Translations under genes and position numbers: made by a program | Assembly (NCBI GenBank): GCA_964628685.1 | Contig: CAZVNM010000010.1 | Coordinates: 1 to 35,341 of the forward strand | Source of the DNA: CALMEC01 sp964628685 | GTDB taxonomy: Bacteria > Actinomycetota > Thermoleophilia > Miltoncostaeales > Miltoncostaeaceae | Length of the DNA: 35,341 nt | Reading direction: 5' to 3' | Shown: positions 6,884 through 14,972 of the stretch, one piece after another | How positions within the stretch are numbered: position 1 is the first letter of the stretch | Layout of the letters: each line of letters begins with the position of its first letter | The notes under the pieces: generated by a model | Seen by the model: the letters and a program-made list of their open reading frames with translations, nothing else | What the model was told of the DNA's origin: nothing | Database searches by the model: none

Positions 6884-7723
6884 TCAGGCGTGGGCGAGTG
6901 ACGCGACCCCGGTACCGCGGCCGCGGTTCCGGCGACCGGTTGCCGCGGTGACCAGCGCGTGCACCAGCGGTGAGCGTCGGTCGACCTCCGGGTGCCACTG
7001 GACCCCCAGCGCGAATGGGTGGTCGTCCAGCTCGACCGCCTCGGTCACGCCGTCCTGCGCCCACCCCGTGACCGTCAGGCCGTCGCCCAGGGCGTCGATC
7101 CCCTGGTGGTGGTGCGACGCGGCGTGCAGCACCGTGGTGGCCTCGTGCGTCGCCACGAGGGACCGCGACTGCAGCCGCACGTCGTGGCGGTTGCGGTCGA
7201 AGGTCGCGTCGCGGCCGCGGTGGTCGTGGTGGCCGACGACCTCGGGCAGGTGCTGGTGCAGCGTGCCCCCGGTCACGATGTTGATGAGCTGCATGCCGCG
7301 GCAGATTCCGAGGACCGGGATGTCACGCTCGATGGCGCCGCGCGTCAGGGCGAGCTCCAGCCGGTCGCGCTCGGGGTCGGCGGCCTCGGTCTCGGGATGG
7401 CGGTCCTGACCGTAATGCTCCGGTGCGATGTCCCAGCCACCGGTGATGAGCACGCCGTCGACCGCGGCCAGGAGGGCCTCCGGATGCCCCAGCGCTCCGG
7501 TGCTGGGTGGGATCACCAGCGGGATCGCCCCGGCGGCCTCGACCGCGCGGGTGTAGTCACCCGGCACGAACAGAGCCTCACCGGTCCAGTCGTCGCTGCG
7601 GGTTGCGCGGTCGTACCCGCCCGTGATCGCGATGAGCGGCGGACACGACATCGACCCACCCGCCATCCGTGCCCGCTGCGGGGCTCGGCCTGGGTTGGGC
7701 GTGTCGTGCCGATCGCTGCTCAC
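6884..7723 (-). CDS. Gamma-glutamyl-gamma-aminobutyrate hydrolase family (class-I glutamine amidotransferase-like, peptidase C26)
   Basis: 279 aa cytoplasmic hydrolase of the PuuD-like family, which cleaves gamma-glutamyl amide bonds (for example in putrescine breakdown). The catalytic triad is visible: Cys141 in GICRGMQ, His244 and Glu246 in VQWHPEV. The oxyanion region is VLITGGWDI. The start is GTG 7723 because GGAGG lies 6 nt upstream; a start at 7795 would fall inside the promoter. Residues 1-24 before SCPPLIAITGG are a non-conserved extension, so ATG 7666 is an alternative. No polyamine genes are nearby, so the true substrate is open. Confidence 0.9.
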   Translation of the reverse strand: MSSDRHDTPNPGRAPQRARMAGGSMSCPPLIAITGGYDRATRSDDWTGEALFVPGDYTRAVEAAGAIPLVIPPSTGALGHPEALLAAVDGVLITGGWDIAPEHYGQDRHPETEAADPERDRLELALTRGAIERDIPVLGICRGMQLINIVTGGTLHQHLPEVVGHHDHRGRDATFDRNRHDVRLQSRSLVATHEATTVLHAASHHHQGIDALGDGLTVTGWAQDGVTEAVELDDHPFALGVQWHPEVDRRSPLVHALVTAATGRRNRGRGTGVASLAHA

Positions 7724-7774
7724 GTGCGTCCTCCGATTCCGGACCACCGGGGCGAACCGCCCCGTTGCACGGTG

Positions 7775-7803
7775 ATTATCGGCACCGGTGACCATAAAGT
7801 CAA
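7775..7803 (-). promoter_or_regulatory. Sigma70-type promoter of the amidotransferase-like gene
   Basis: On the minus strand TTGACT (7798-7803), a 17-nt spacer, then GATAAT (7775-7780). The expected start site near 7768 gives a leader of about 45 nt that includes the GGAGG ribosome binding site at 7730-7734. It sits in one of the most AT-rich patches of the window. Confidence 0.7.
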
Positions 7804-7900
7804 GAAAGACAGCGGTATTTATTGTGATTCGCGTCGCGGGGCCGGTTCGGCGCTCGTGTGAGCACCGGTCCGACCCGCGCGCATTGGGAGGACGAGCGCC

Positions 7901-8524
7901 TCAGCCGGCGCCGCGCAGGAGCTGCTCGAACGGTGTGACCTCGGCGAACGGGTCCTTGACGGCCGGGCGCGCCGACTCGCCGGGCGTCGTGAGCGTGTCG
8001 GCCAGCTCGACGGCCGACCGGGCCACCCGCTCACCGAGGGCCGCGGCGCCGTCCCCACCGAAGTCCGACGTGGCGGCGAACACCGTCGTCGGGAGCGGTC
8101 GCGCCCGCAGGTAGGCGAACAGCGGCCGCATCGCGTGCTCGGTCATGAGCGAGTGGCGCTCCGTGCCGCCGGTGGCGGCGAGGACCATCGGCATGCCCTC
8201 CAGCGCACCCGGCTCGAGCAGGTCGAAAAAGAGCTTGAAGAGTCCACTGTAGGAGGCCGAGAAGACGGGTGTGGCGACGATGACGGCGTCGGCCGACGAC
8301 ACCCTCGCCATCGCATCGGCGAGGGTTTGCGACGGGAAGCCGACCGTCAGGGCGTCGACCATGTCGTGTCCCAGGGTCCGCAGCTCGATGTGGTCGATCT
8401 CGACGGTGATGCCCCGCTCTCCGAGGACGTTCGCGGCCGCGTCCGCCAGCTCGCCCGCGAGCTGGCGGGTGGACGACGGCGTGCGCGCCCCGCCGGAGAC
8501 GGCGACGATGCGACGGGCGCTCAT
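7901..8524 (-). CDS. NADPH-dependent FMN reductase, CE1759-like (partner of LLM oxidoreductase)
   Basis: 207 aa flavodoxin-fold reductase. N-terminus IVAVSGGARTPSSTRQLA forms the FMN phosphate loop, and TPVFSASYSGLFKLFFDLL is the conserved flavin-site segment. It probably supplies reduced FMN to the luciferase-like monooxygenase encoded just upstream. The start ATG 8524 overlaps the stop of that gene as ATGA, so the two are translationally coupled. The pair matches the known two-gene LLM / LLM-duo arrangement (CE1758 and CE1759 families). The physiological substrate of the pair is unknown. Confidence 0.88.
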   Translation of the reverse strand: MSARRIVAVSGGARTPSSTRQLAGELADAAANVLGERGITVEIDHIELRTLGHDMVDALTVGFPSQTLADAMARVSSADAVIVATPVFSASYSGLFKLFFDLLEPGALEGMPMVLAATGGTERHSLMTEHAMRPLFAYLRARPLPTTVFAATSDFGGDGAAALGERVARSAVELADTLTTPGESARPAVKDPFAEVTPFEQLLRGAG

Positions 8525-9699
8525 CGCTCGGCCCCGGACAGGGTGTTGCCGTCCTCGGCGCGGGTGCCGGTCCACTTGTCGGTGGCCGGGGTGCCTTCAC
8601 CGGGCGCGTCGTCGATCTCGCCGGCGGCGCGTGCGGCGGCCACCCGCGAGGCGTGGGTGGGTGCGTCCGGCACATCGGCGCCGCGACCGATTGCGAACTC
8701 ACGGCGCAGCACCGGGACGACGAGCTCACCCAGCATCTCCACCTGCTCCAGCACGGTCGCGAGCGGCAGGCCGGCGTGGTCGATGAGGAACATCTGACGC
8801 TGGTAGTCGCCCACGTACTCGCGGAACGAGAGCGTGCGCTCGATGACCTGCTCGGGGCTTCCGACGGTGAGCGGCGTCATCTTCGAGAAGTCCTCGAGGC
8901 TGGGGCCGCCGCCGTAGACCGGCGCGCTGTCGAAGTAGGGGCGGAACTCGCGCACCGCGTCCTGGCTGTTTGGGCGCATGAACACCTGGCCGCCCAGCCC
9001 GACGATGGCCTGCTGCGGCGTGCCGTGCCCGTAGTGGGCGTAGCGCTCGCGGTAGAGGCGCACCATGCGCTCGGTGTGCTCCTTGGGCCAGAAGATGTGG
9101 TTGTGGAAGAAGCCGTCGCCGTAGAAGGCCGCCTGCTCGGCGATCTCCGGGCTGCGGATGGACCCGTGCCAGACGAAGGGCGCGATGTCGTCCAGCGGTC
9201 GCGGCGTCGCGGTGAACCCGTGGAGCGGCGTGCGGAAGCGTCCCTCCCAGTCCACGACGTCCTCGTGCCACAGGCGGTGCAGGAGCGCGTAGTTCTCGAT
9301 GGCGAGGGCGATGCCCTCACGGATGTCCTTGCCGAACCACGGGTAGACGGGACCCGTGTTGCCGCGACCCAGCATCAGGTCCATGCGCCCCTCGGTGAGG
9401 TGCTGGAGCGTGCCGTAGTCCTCGGCGATGCGCACCGGGTCGGTGGTCGTGATGAGCGTGGTGGCGGTGGACAGCACGATCCGCTCGGTCTGCGCCGCGA
9501 TCCAGGCCATCGTGGTGGTGGGTGACGACGCCACGAAGGGCGGGTTGTGGTGCTGGCCGACGGCGACCACGTCCAGACCGACCTCGTCGGCCTTCTTGGC
9601 GATCTCCACCTGCGCGAGGATGCGCTCGTGCTCGGTCGGTGTGCGACCGGTGGTGGGATCGGTGGTGACGTCGCCGACGCTGAAGATTCCGAATTGCAT
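8521..9699 (-). CDS. LLM-class flavin-dependent oxidoreductase, CE1758-like
   Basis: 392 aa TIM-barrel monooxygenase of the bacterial luciferase superfamily. Features seen: start MQFGIFSVGD, flavin-site stretch VAVGQHHNPPFVASSP (about 46-61), TATTLITTTDPVRIAEDY (about 77-94), the GRMDLMLGRG loop, and a C-terminal Ala/Asp-rich tail of about 50 residues outside the fold. It oxidises an unknown organic substrate with FMNH2 and O2. The start ATG 9699 has GGAGGAGGG 5 nt upstream. First gene of an operon with the FMN reductase, divergent from an HxlR regulator that probably controls it. Confidence 0.9.
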   Translation of the reverse strand: MQFGIFSVGDVTTDPTTGRTPTEHERILAQVEIAKKADEVGLDVVAVGQHHNPPFVASSPTTTMAWIAAQTERIVLSTATTLITTTDPVRIAEDYGTLQHLTEGRMDLMLGRGNTGPVYPWFGKDIREGIALAIENYALLHRLWHEDVVDWEGRFRTPLHGFTATPRPLDDIAPFVWHGSIRSPEIAEQAAFYGDGFFHNHIFWPKEHTERMVRLYRERYAHYGHGTPQQAIVGLGGQVFMRPNSQDAVREFRPYFDSAPVYGGGPSLEDFSKMTPLTVGSPEQVIERTLSFREYVGDYQRQMFLIDHAGLPLATVLEQVEMLGELVVPVLRREFAIGRGADVPDAPTHASRVAAARAAGEIDDAPGEGTPATDKWTGTRAEDGNTLSGAER

Positions 9700-9750
9700 G
9701 CTCGCCCTCCTCCGGGCCTTCTCCGGGGCCGGCTCCTCCGGCCACGGCAA

Positions 9751-9763
9751 TATGAATATCATA
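9751..9763. promoter_or_regulatory. Palindromic operator candidate for HxlR
   Basis: TATGA-ATA-TCATA is a perfect palindrome in the AT-rich divergent gap between the LLM gene and hxlR-like gene, 52 nt upstream of the LLM start codon. On the minus strand it overlaps hexamers (TATGAT, TATTCA) that could be -10 boxes for the LLM operon, so binding would block that promoter. Confidence 0.5.
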
Positions 9764-9809
9764 GCGACTCATCGGACACAAGTAGCAATGACTTGAATTG
9801 TAACTCTGC

Positions 9810-9815
9810 TATCAT
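9810..9815 (+). promoter_or_regulatory. -10 box (TATCAT) of a leaderless promoter
   Basis: TATCAT ends 6 nt before ATG 9822, and no ribosome binding site precedes the start, so translation is probably leaderless. Confidence 0.55.
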
Positions 9816-9821
9816 CAGCCC

Positions 9822-10193
9822 ATGGCAACACGAGCGGCCAGCGCGAAACGAGGAACCCCGCAACCGGGCGGGCACGGTGACGGCACGCACTGCACCGCGA
9901 TCGAGGACGCCATGGGCGTGCTGGGTCGCGCATGGGCGGGCGCCGTTCTGCAGGCGATGATGGGGGGCGCCGAGCGCTTCTCGGACATCCGCCGCGCCGC
10001 CCCGGGCATCACCGACGCGGCCCTCAACACGCGGCTGAAGGAGTTCTGCGAGCGTGGGCTCGCCGAGCGCACCGTCGAGCCGGGGCCACCCGTGAGCGTG
10101 CGCTACACCCTCACGCGCGCCGGCCGCGACACCGCGCCGGTGCTTGACGCGGTGCGGGCCTACGCCGAACGCCACCGCGACCTGCTGGGCTAG
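9822..10193 (+). CDS. HxlR-family winged-helix transcriptional regulator
   Basis: 123 aa, the usual length for the family. The HxlR core runs from CTAIEDAMGVLGRAW (about 24-38) through the recognition region FSDIRRAAPGITDAALNTRLKEF to the wing SVRYTLTRAGRD. Cys24, just before the first core helix, is in the position used for thiol-based sensing by YodB/HypR-type members; Cys76 is a second cysteine. It is divergent from the LLM/FMN reductase pair and most likely represses it, responding to electrophiles or oxidants; that ligand is inference. It converges on the histidine phosphatase with a 12-nt gap. Confidence 0.9.
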   Translation: MATRAASAKRGTPQPGGHGDGTHCTAIEDAMGVLGRAWAGAVLQAMMGGAERFSDIRRAAPGITDAALNTRLKEFCERGLAERTVEPGPPVSVRYTLTRAGRDTAPVLDAVRAYAERHRDLLG

Positions 10194-10205
10194 TCGACCG
10201 CCGCC

Positions 10206-10802
10206 TCACTCTTCCGCGATGCGGGCGCGCATGGCCGCCACGCCGCGTCGCACCTCGGCGTCCGAGAACGTGAACGGGACCGCGTTCGGCACCCCGGTGA
10301 TCGGGCCCTCCAGCGGGTCGTCGCGGTTGACGGCGTTCTGCAGGAAGCGGATGGGCAGATCGTGCGCAACCACCACCGCGTGGCGCGCGGTCTCGGTGAG
10401 GAGTCGCTCGAACCCCGCCGCGTACCGCGCGAGCACGTCCAGACGACTCTCGCCGCCGCCGGACGGACGGTCCGCCGGGGTGTGGTCGCGCCGCCACGCG
10501 CGGTAGTCGCGGATCGGCGCGCCCTCGAAGACGCCCAGCACCACGTCGTCGAGCTCCGGGTACACCGTCACCGGGACGTCGCGTCCCTCCATCACGATCC
10601 CGAGCGTCTCGATCGTCCGGCCGAACCGCGTGTGGACCGCAAGCTCCACGGGCGCGTCCGCCAGCCGGTCGCGCGCCACGACACACTGGCCGCGCCCGAC
10701 GTCGGTCAGACGCACCGTGACCGACGGATCGCCGTTGAGCAGGCCGCGCACGTTGTACGTGCTCTGGCCGTGTCGCAGCAGGGTGTACGTGCGGTCGGTC
10801 AC
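10206..10802 (-). CDS. Histidine phosphatase family protein (phosphoglycerate-mutase-like)
   Basis: 198 aa. The catalytic RHG motif is at the N-terminus (LLRHGQSTYN, His11), the second catalytic His is in VVVAHDLPIR (His147), and PELDDVVLGVFEG (about 82-94) supplies the acidic residue. Members dephosphorylate varied small molecules or proteins, and the substrate cannot be read from sequence. The start is GTG 10802, seven residues before the first strand. A -10-like TAGCAT ends 7 nt upstream, suggesting leaderless translation. Divergent from the small gene at 10856, with the two promoters packed into about 50 bp. Confidence 0.88.
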   Translation of the reverse strand: MTDRTYTLLRHGQSTYNVRGLLNGDPSVTVRLTDVGRGQCVVARDRLADAPVELAVHTRFGRTIETLGIVMEGRDVPVTVYPELDDVVLGVFEGAPIRDYRAWRRDHTPADRPSGGGESRLDVLARYAAGFERLLTETARHAVVVAHDLPIRFLQNAVNRDDPLEGPITGVPNAVPFTFSDAEVRRGVAAMRARIAEE

Positions 10803-10809
10803 CGGTCCG

Positions 10810-10815
10810 ATGCTA
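10810..10815 (-). promoter_or_regulatory. -10 box (TAGCAT) of a probable leaderless promoter
   Basis: Minus-strand TAGCAT followed by 7 nt and GTG 10802. Confidence 0.45.
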
Positions 10816-10843
10816 TCCGCGCCCGGCCGGCGGACCGCCCCGC

Positions 10844-10849
10844 TACCCT
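10844..10849 (+). promoter_or_regulatory. -10 box (TACCCT) of a probable leaderless promoter
   Basis: TACCCT followed by 6 nt and GTG 10856; no ribosome binding site. Confidence 0.45.
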
Positions 10850-10855
10850 GCGCGG

Positions 10856-11152
10856 GTGAGTTCGGACGACCGTCAACCCCCATCCGAGGACGGCACCTTC
10901 GGCGTCGCGGACGACGAATGGCGCCGGGTGCGCGACCTGGCCGACCGCCTGGCGCGCATGGAGGAGGCGGTGGCCGAGATGATCGATCCGGATCCGGACG
11001 CGCTCGCACGTCTGGACCGCCTGCGCATCAAGGCCGGACGGGCCGTGCAGCGGGCCAAACTCGCCGATTCGCTGGCCGAGCACCTCACTGAGATCGCCGA
11101 TCGGCGCCGCTCGACGCGGCCATCTTCACCGTCTGACAATCGAATTCACTGA
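10856..11152 (+). CDS. Small helical hypothetical protein
   Basis: 98 aa, not recognised. The centre (about residues 20-82) is strongly helical with charged heptad-like spacing (WRRVRDLADRLARMEEAVAEM, then LARLDRLRIKAGRAVQRAKLADSLAEHLTEI), compatible with a helical hairpin or coiled coil. The ends are polar and probably disordered. No signal peptide. The start is GTG 10856, supported by the leaderless -10 box and third-position GC. It lies 33 nt before the protease gene. Confidence 0.65.
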   Translation: MSSDDRQPPSEDGTFGVADDEWRRVRDLADRLARMEEAVAEMIDPDPDALARLDRLRIKAGRAVQRAKLADSLAEHLTEIADRRRSTRPSSPSDNRIH

Positions 11153-11185
11153 TAATTCTTGGAATTCAACGGTACAACTGTTGCT

Positions 11186-12121
11186 GTGCCCAACGAACTC
11201 CCCCCGATCCCCCCACGCAGGCCCCGTCACGACGGCGAACTCCCGCCGCTCGCGCCGCGGCCGGCCCAGACGGACGAGCTCCCCACGATCGCGGCGACGC
11301 GGGCGCCGGAGCGGCCGGACCTGACCCGGCCGATCGACCGGCCGTTCACCGCCGAGACGCCACCGCCCAGGGCGCACGAGCCGCGCCGCCGCGCCGGCGG
11401 TCCGAGCAACCGGACCTTCGTCACCGGGGTCGCGGTCATCCTCACCGCCGCGCTCGTCGGCGCCGGTTCGGCCCGCCTCGTGACCGAGCAGAACGACCGC
11501 CCCGCCGACCCCAACACGCCCATCAGCGCGCCGACCGGCGGCGGTGAGGCGGAGCTGAAGCAGGCGATCGCCGACGTCCAGTCGTCGGTGGTCGAGGTGC
11601 GTGTGCGCGGGTACTTCACCGGAAGCCAGGGGAGCGGCGTCATCGTGCAGCCGTCCGGGCTGATCGTGACCAACAACCACGTCGTGCAGGGCGCCGACCG
11701 CGTGGAGATCCGCACGGCGACCAAGGAGAGCATCCAGGCGACCGTCGTCGCCCGTGAGGAGAGCGAGGATCTCGCCATCCTGCGGCCGGTGACATCCGCC
11801 GGGCCCGGGGTGACGCTGGCCGACGACGCCGCCGGTGCACCGCAGTCCGGCACGTCGGTCTTCGCGGTGGGCAGCCCGTTCGGTCTGCAGAACACGGTGA
11901 CGGCCGGCGTCGTCAGCGCGTTCCGTCAGGAGCGGGGCCAGCCGCTCATCCAGTTCGACGCGCCGGTCAACCCCGGCAACTCGGGTGGCGGGCTCTTCGA
12001 CCTCCAGGGTCGACTGCTCGGCATCCCCACGTCCATCCGAAGCCCCGTGGAGGGCAACGTCGGCATCGGTTTCGCGGTGCCGTCCACCCGTGTGCGTGCG
12101 ATGCTCGCACGCGTCAGCTGA
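11186..12121 (+). CDS. HtrA/DegP-like membrane-anchored serine protease (S1C) without PDZ domain
   Basis: 311 aa. Cytoplasmic Pro/Arg-rich N-terminus (1-75), one transmembrane helix (about 78-98, FVTGVAVILTAALVGAGSA), then an extracytoplasmic trypsin-like domain with His165 (TNNHVV), Asp195 (SEDLAIL) and Ser266 (GNSGGG). The chain ends directly after the protease domain, so the usual C-terminal PDZ is missing. The start is uncertain: GTG 11186 is used here; TTG 11159 would add nine residues. It lies 28 nt before the MoxR gene, so it probably leads the MoxR-DUF58-VWA operon and acts in envelope protein quality control. Confidence 0.88.
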   Translation: MPNELPPIPPRRPRHDGELPPLAPRPAQTDELPTIAATRAPERPDLTRPIDRPFTAETPPPRAHEPRRRAGGPSNRTFVTGVAVILTAALVGAGSARLVTEQNDRPADPNTPISAPTGGGEAELKQAIADVQSSVVEVRVRGYFTGSQGSGVIVQPSGLIVTNNHVVQGADRVEIRTATKESIQATVVAREESEDLAILRPVTSAGPGVTLADDAAGAPQSGTSVFAVGSPFGLQNTVTAGVVSAFRQERGQPLIQFDAPVNPGNSGGGLFDLQGRLLGIPTSIRSPVEGNVGIGFAVPSTRVRAMLARVS

Positions 12122-12149
12122 CCAGCCGCGCCAGCGCGAAAGGAACCCG

Positions 12150-13163
12150 ATGTTCGAGCAACGCACCGGCCCGGCGCCGGAACAATCCACACGCGAGCGA
12201 CTCGAAACCGTGCTCTACGAGCTGCGTCGCGTGGTCGTCGGCCAGGACCGGCTCCTCGACCGCATCATCGTCGCGCTCCTGTCACGCGGACACGTGCTGC
12301 TGGAGGGTGTCCCGGGGCTTGCGAAGACGCTGACGCTCGAGACCGTCGCCCGCGTCGCCGGCGGCAGGTTCGCGCGCATCCAGTTCACCCCCGACCTGGT
12401 GCCGTCCGACGTGGTGGGCGGCCAGGTGCTCGATCGCTCCGGCGACTTCGCCACGCGCCTGGGCCCGGTGTTCGCCAACTTCGTCCTCGCGGACGAGGTC
12501 AACCGCGCGCCCGCCAAGGTGCAGTCGGCGCTGCTGGAGGTCATGGCCGAGGGCCACGCCTCCATCGCCGGTGAGACCCACGCGGTGCCCAAACCGTTCT
12601 TCGTGCTCGCCACCCAGAACCCGGTGGAGAGCGAGGGCGTGTACGCCCTGCCCGAGGCCCAGCTCGACCGCTTCGCCATGAAGCTCATCGTCGACTACCC
12701 CAGCCAGGAGGACGAGGAGGAGATCGTCCGGCGCATGGCGTCGGAGCCGCCGGTGGTGCGCGAGCTCATGTCGCCCGAGGAGCTGGTGAGCCTGCAGGCG
12801 CTGACCGACGCGGTCTTCGTCGACCATCGCGTCCGCGCCTACGCCGTGCGGCTGGTCACCGCCACCCGCAACCCCGGCTCGGAGGGACTGGGCCACCTGT
12901 CGCCGTACCTCGACATGGGCGGCTCGCCGCGCGCATCGCTCTCCATCATCCGCGGCGCCAAGGCGCTCGCCGTCATGCGCGGACGCAACTACGTCCTTCC
13001 CGAGGACGTGCACGCCCTCTACCTCGACTGCCTGCGTCACCGCGTGATCCTCAGCTACGAGGCGCTCGCCGCCGACGTCAACCCGGACCAGGTGCTCGAC
13101 GCGATCCTCCAGGCAATCCCCCAACCCCACGTGGAACTTGGAACCGGTCGTTCAGTCGCCTGA
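12150..13163 (+). CDS. MoxR-family AAA+ ATPase
   Basis: 337 aa. Walker A GVPGLAKT (53-60), Walker B VLADEVNR (Asp115, Glu116), sensor-1 region ATQNPVE (Asn157) and a lid domain with SPRAS. MoxR ATPases act as chaperones that mature or activate partner complexes, typically with the DUF58 and VWA proteins encoded beside them, as here. ATG 12150 has an AAAGGA ribosome binding site. Its 3' end overlaps the next gene by 26 nt if that gene uses TTG 13138. Cytoplasmic. Confidence 0.95.
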   Translation: MFEQRTGPAPEQSTRERLETVLYELRRVVVGQDRLLDRIIVALLSRGHVLLEGVPGLAKTLTLETVARVAGGRFARIQFTPDLVPSDVVGGQVLDRSGDFATRLGPVFANFVLADEVNRAPAKVQSALLEVMAEGHASIAGETHAVPKPFFVLATQNPVESEGVYALPEAQLDRFAMKLIVDYPSQEDEEEIVRRMASEPPVVRELMSPEELVSLQALTDAVFVDHRVRAYAVRLVTATRNPGSEGLGHLSPYLDMGGSPRASLSIIRGAKALAVMRGRNYVLPEDVHALYLDCLRHRVILSYEALAADVNPDQVLDAILQAIPQPHVELGTGRSVA

Positions 13164-14043
13164 GGCCGTCCTCCGACGCGTCGAACTGCGCGTCGGGCGG
13201 CGACTCGACGGGCTCCTCCAGGGGGAGCGCCGCGGTCGTCGGCCCGGCCCCGGCGGCGATCACACGCTGACGCGGGCGTACGAACCCGGCGACGACGTGC
13301 GCTGGCTCGACTGGCCGCTGACGGCGCGCATGGGCGAGCCGATGGTGCGCGTGCCCGAGCTGGAGCCGGTGCTCACCGCCTGGGCGCTGGTGGACGTCTC
13401 GCCGTCCATGGCGTTCGGGTCGGTGCGCACCACCAAGCGCGACCTGGCGCAGGAGGTCCTTGCCGGCCTGGGCGTCGTCCTGCGTCGCCGCGGTGACCGG
13501 TTGGGCGTCGCCGTGTCGGGCACCGGCAAGCTGGACGCCATCCTCCCCCCGCGCGGCGACCGTCGCGGGCTGGTGGCGAGCCTGGCGCTCATGGACCGGG
13601 TGCCCACGGTGCAGACCGGCGAGCGCATGGACCTGGTCGCGGCCATCACCGGCATGGGCCGGGTGCTGCGCCACCGCGGACTTCTCGTGATCGTCTCGGA
13701 CTTCCCCATGCAGGACGGCCTGGAGCAGGCCCTCGGCGTGGTCAGCCGGCGCCACGAGCTCATCCTGATCGAGCTGCGCGACCCGCGCGAGCGGGATCTG
13801 CCGGTCATGGGACCCGTCACGCTGCGTGACGTCGAGTCGGGCCGGCGCGTGCTGGTCGACACGGCCGACCCACGCTTCCAGGAGCGCTTTCGGCGGCTGT
13901 CGGCAGAGCGCGACCGTGAGCGCGAATCCATGTTCCGGCGCGTCGGCGCACGTCACCTGGTCGCGTCGACCGACGTGGACTGGGTGCTTCCCATGACGGT
14001 TGCGCTTCGCCGGCCGGCCCCGATGCGGAGGTCGTCGTCATGA
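13138..14043 (+). CDS. DUF58 domain-containing protein
   Basis: 301 aa. It carries the DUF58 signature YEPGDDVRWLDW (about 48-59), followed by a VWA-like fold beginning WALVDVSPSMAFG, with DVSPS in the MIDAS position. No membrane helix. DUF58 proteins accompany MoxR ATPases and membrane VWA proteins. The start is TTG 13138, inside the moxR-like gene, because no ATG or GTG occurs in frame before residue 65 and the conserved region begins earlier. The stop overlaps the next start as ATGA. Confidence 0.9.
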   Translation: MEPVVQSPEAVLRRVELRVGRRLDGLLQGERRGRRPGPGGDHTLTRAYEPGDDVRWLDWPLTARMGEPMVRVPELEPVLTAWALVDVSPSMAFGSVRTTKRDLAQEVLAGLGVVLRRRGDRLGVAVSGTGKLDAILPPRGDRRGLVASLALMDRVPTVQTGERMDLVAAITGMGRVLRHRGLLVIVSDFPMQDGLEQALGVVSRRHELILIELRDPRERDLPVMGPVTLRDVESGRRVLVDTADPRFQERFRRLSAERDRERESMFRRVGARHLVASTDVDWVLPMTVALRRPAPMRRSSS

Positions 14044-14972
14044 CCTTCAAGTGGCCGCTCGTCCTCCTCGCGCTCCTGCTCATCCCGCTCGCCGTGCTCG
14101 CGTACATCGCGTACCGGCGCCGGGTGTCGCGCCACGCGGTGCCGTTTCCAGACGTCGACGTGCTCGTCGCAGCCGCGAGCCGCCCCCGGCTGCGCACCTA
14201 CCTGCCGGCCGTCCTGGCGCTCCTGGCGTTCGGCGCGTTCACGTTCGCCGCCGCGCGTCCGGAGGCCGATCGCCAGGTGCCGCGCGAGCAGGCGACGATC
14301 ATGCTGGCCATCGACGTCTCCGGATCGATGGCGGCCGACGACGTCAAGCCCTACCGCCTGCGCGCGGCGCAGGACGCGGCGCTCAGGTTCGCCGAGCGGG
14401 TCCCTCGCCAGTACCAGCTGGGGCTGGTGAGCTTCTCGGGGGTGCCGACGCTCCTCCTGCCGCCGACCACGGATCGCGCGGCGTTCCGCTCGTCGGTGGA
14501 GACCCTGCGGGCGGACGGCGCCACGGCCATCGGCGAGGCCATCTTCACGTCCATCGACGCGATGCGCCAGGTGCAGAACGGCGCCGACAAGCTGCAGGGG
14601 GCGCGACTGCTCCTCCTGTCGGACGGTGACAGCACCACGGGTCGCACCAACGAGACGGCGGCCGAGGCGGCGCTGCAGGCCGGCGTGCCGGTCGCGACCG
14701 TCGCGCTCGGCACCGCGGACGGCGTGCTGCCAAACGGGCGGCCGGTTCCGCCCAACCCCGAGGCGCTCAAGGCCCTCGCCGAGTCCACGGGGGCTGAGTC
14801 CTACGAGGCGACCGACGCCGACGGCCTGAGCGCCGTCTACGAAAAGCTCGGATCGATCATCGGGACCACCACCGTGCGCGAGGAGGTCACCAATATCCCC
14901 GCCGGCATCGCGGTGCTCCTGCTCATCATGGCCGGGGCGAGCGCCTGGCGATTCGGGACGAGGCTGCCATGA
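14040..14972 (+). CDS. VWA-domain membrane protein (BatA-like)
   Basis: 310 aa. Two N-terminal membrane segments (about 6-25 and 53-72), a von Willebrand A domain starting IMLAIDVSGSM with MIDAS residues Asp92, Ser94 and Ser96 (DxSxS), and a C-terminal helix (about 286-303). The VWA domain is expected to bind a divalent metal and a protein partner. It overlaps the upstream DUF58 gene and the downstream VWA gene by 4 nt each (ATGA), so expression is coupled. Likely works with MoxR at the membrane; the client is unknown. Confidence 0.92.
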   Translation: MTFKWPLVLLALLLIPLAVLAYIAYRRRVSRHAVPFPDVDVLVAAASRPRLRTYLPAVLALLAFGAFTFAAARPEADRQVPREQATIMLAIDVSGSMAADDVKPYRLRAAQDAALRFAERVPRQYQLGLVSFSGVPTLLLPPTTDRAAFRSSVETLRADGATAIGEAIFTSIDAMRQVQNGADKLQGARLLLLSDGDSTTGRTNETAAEAALQAGVPVATVALGTADGVLPNGRPVPPNPEALKALAESTGAESYEATDADGLSAVYEKLGSIIGTTTVREEVTNIPAGIAVLLLIMAGASAWRFGTRLP

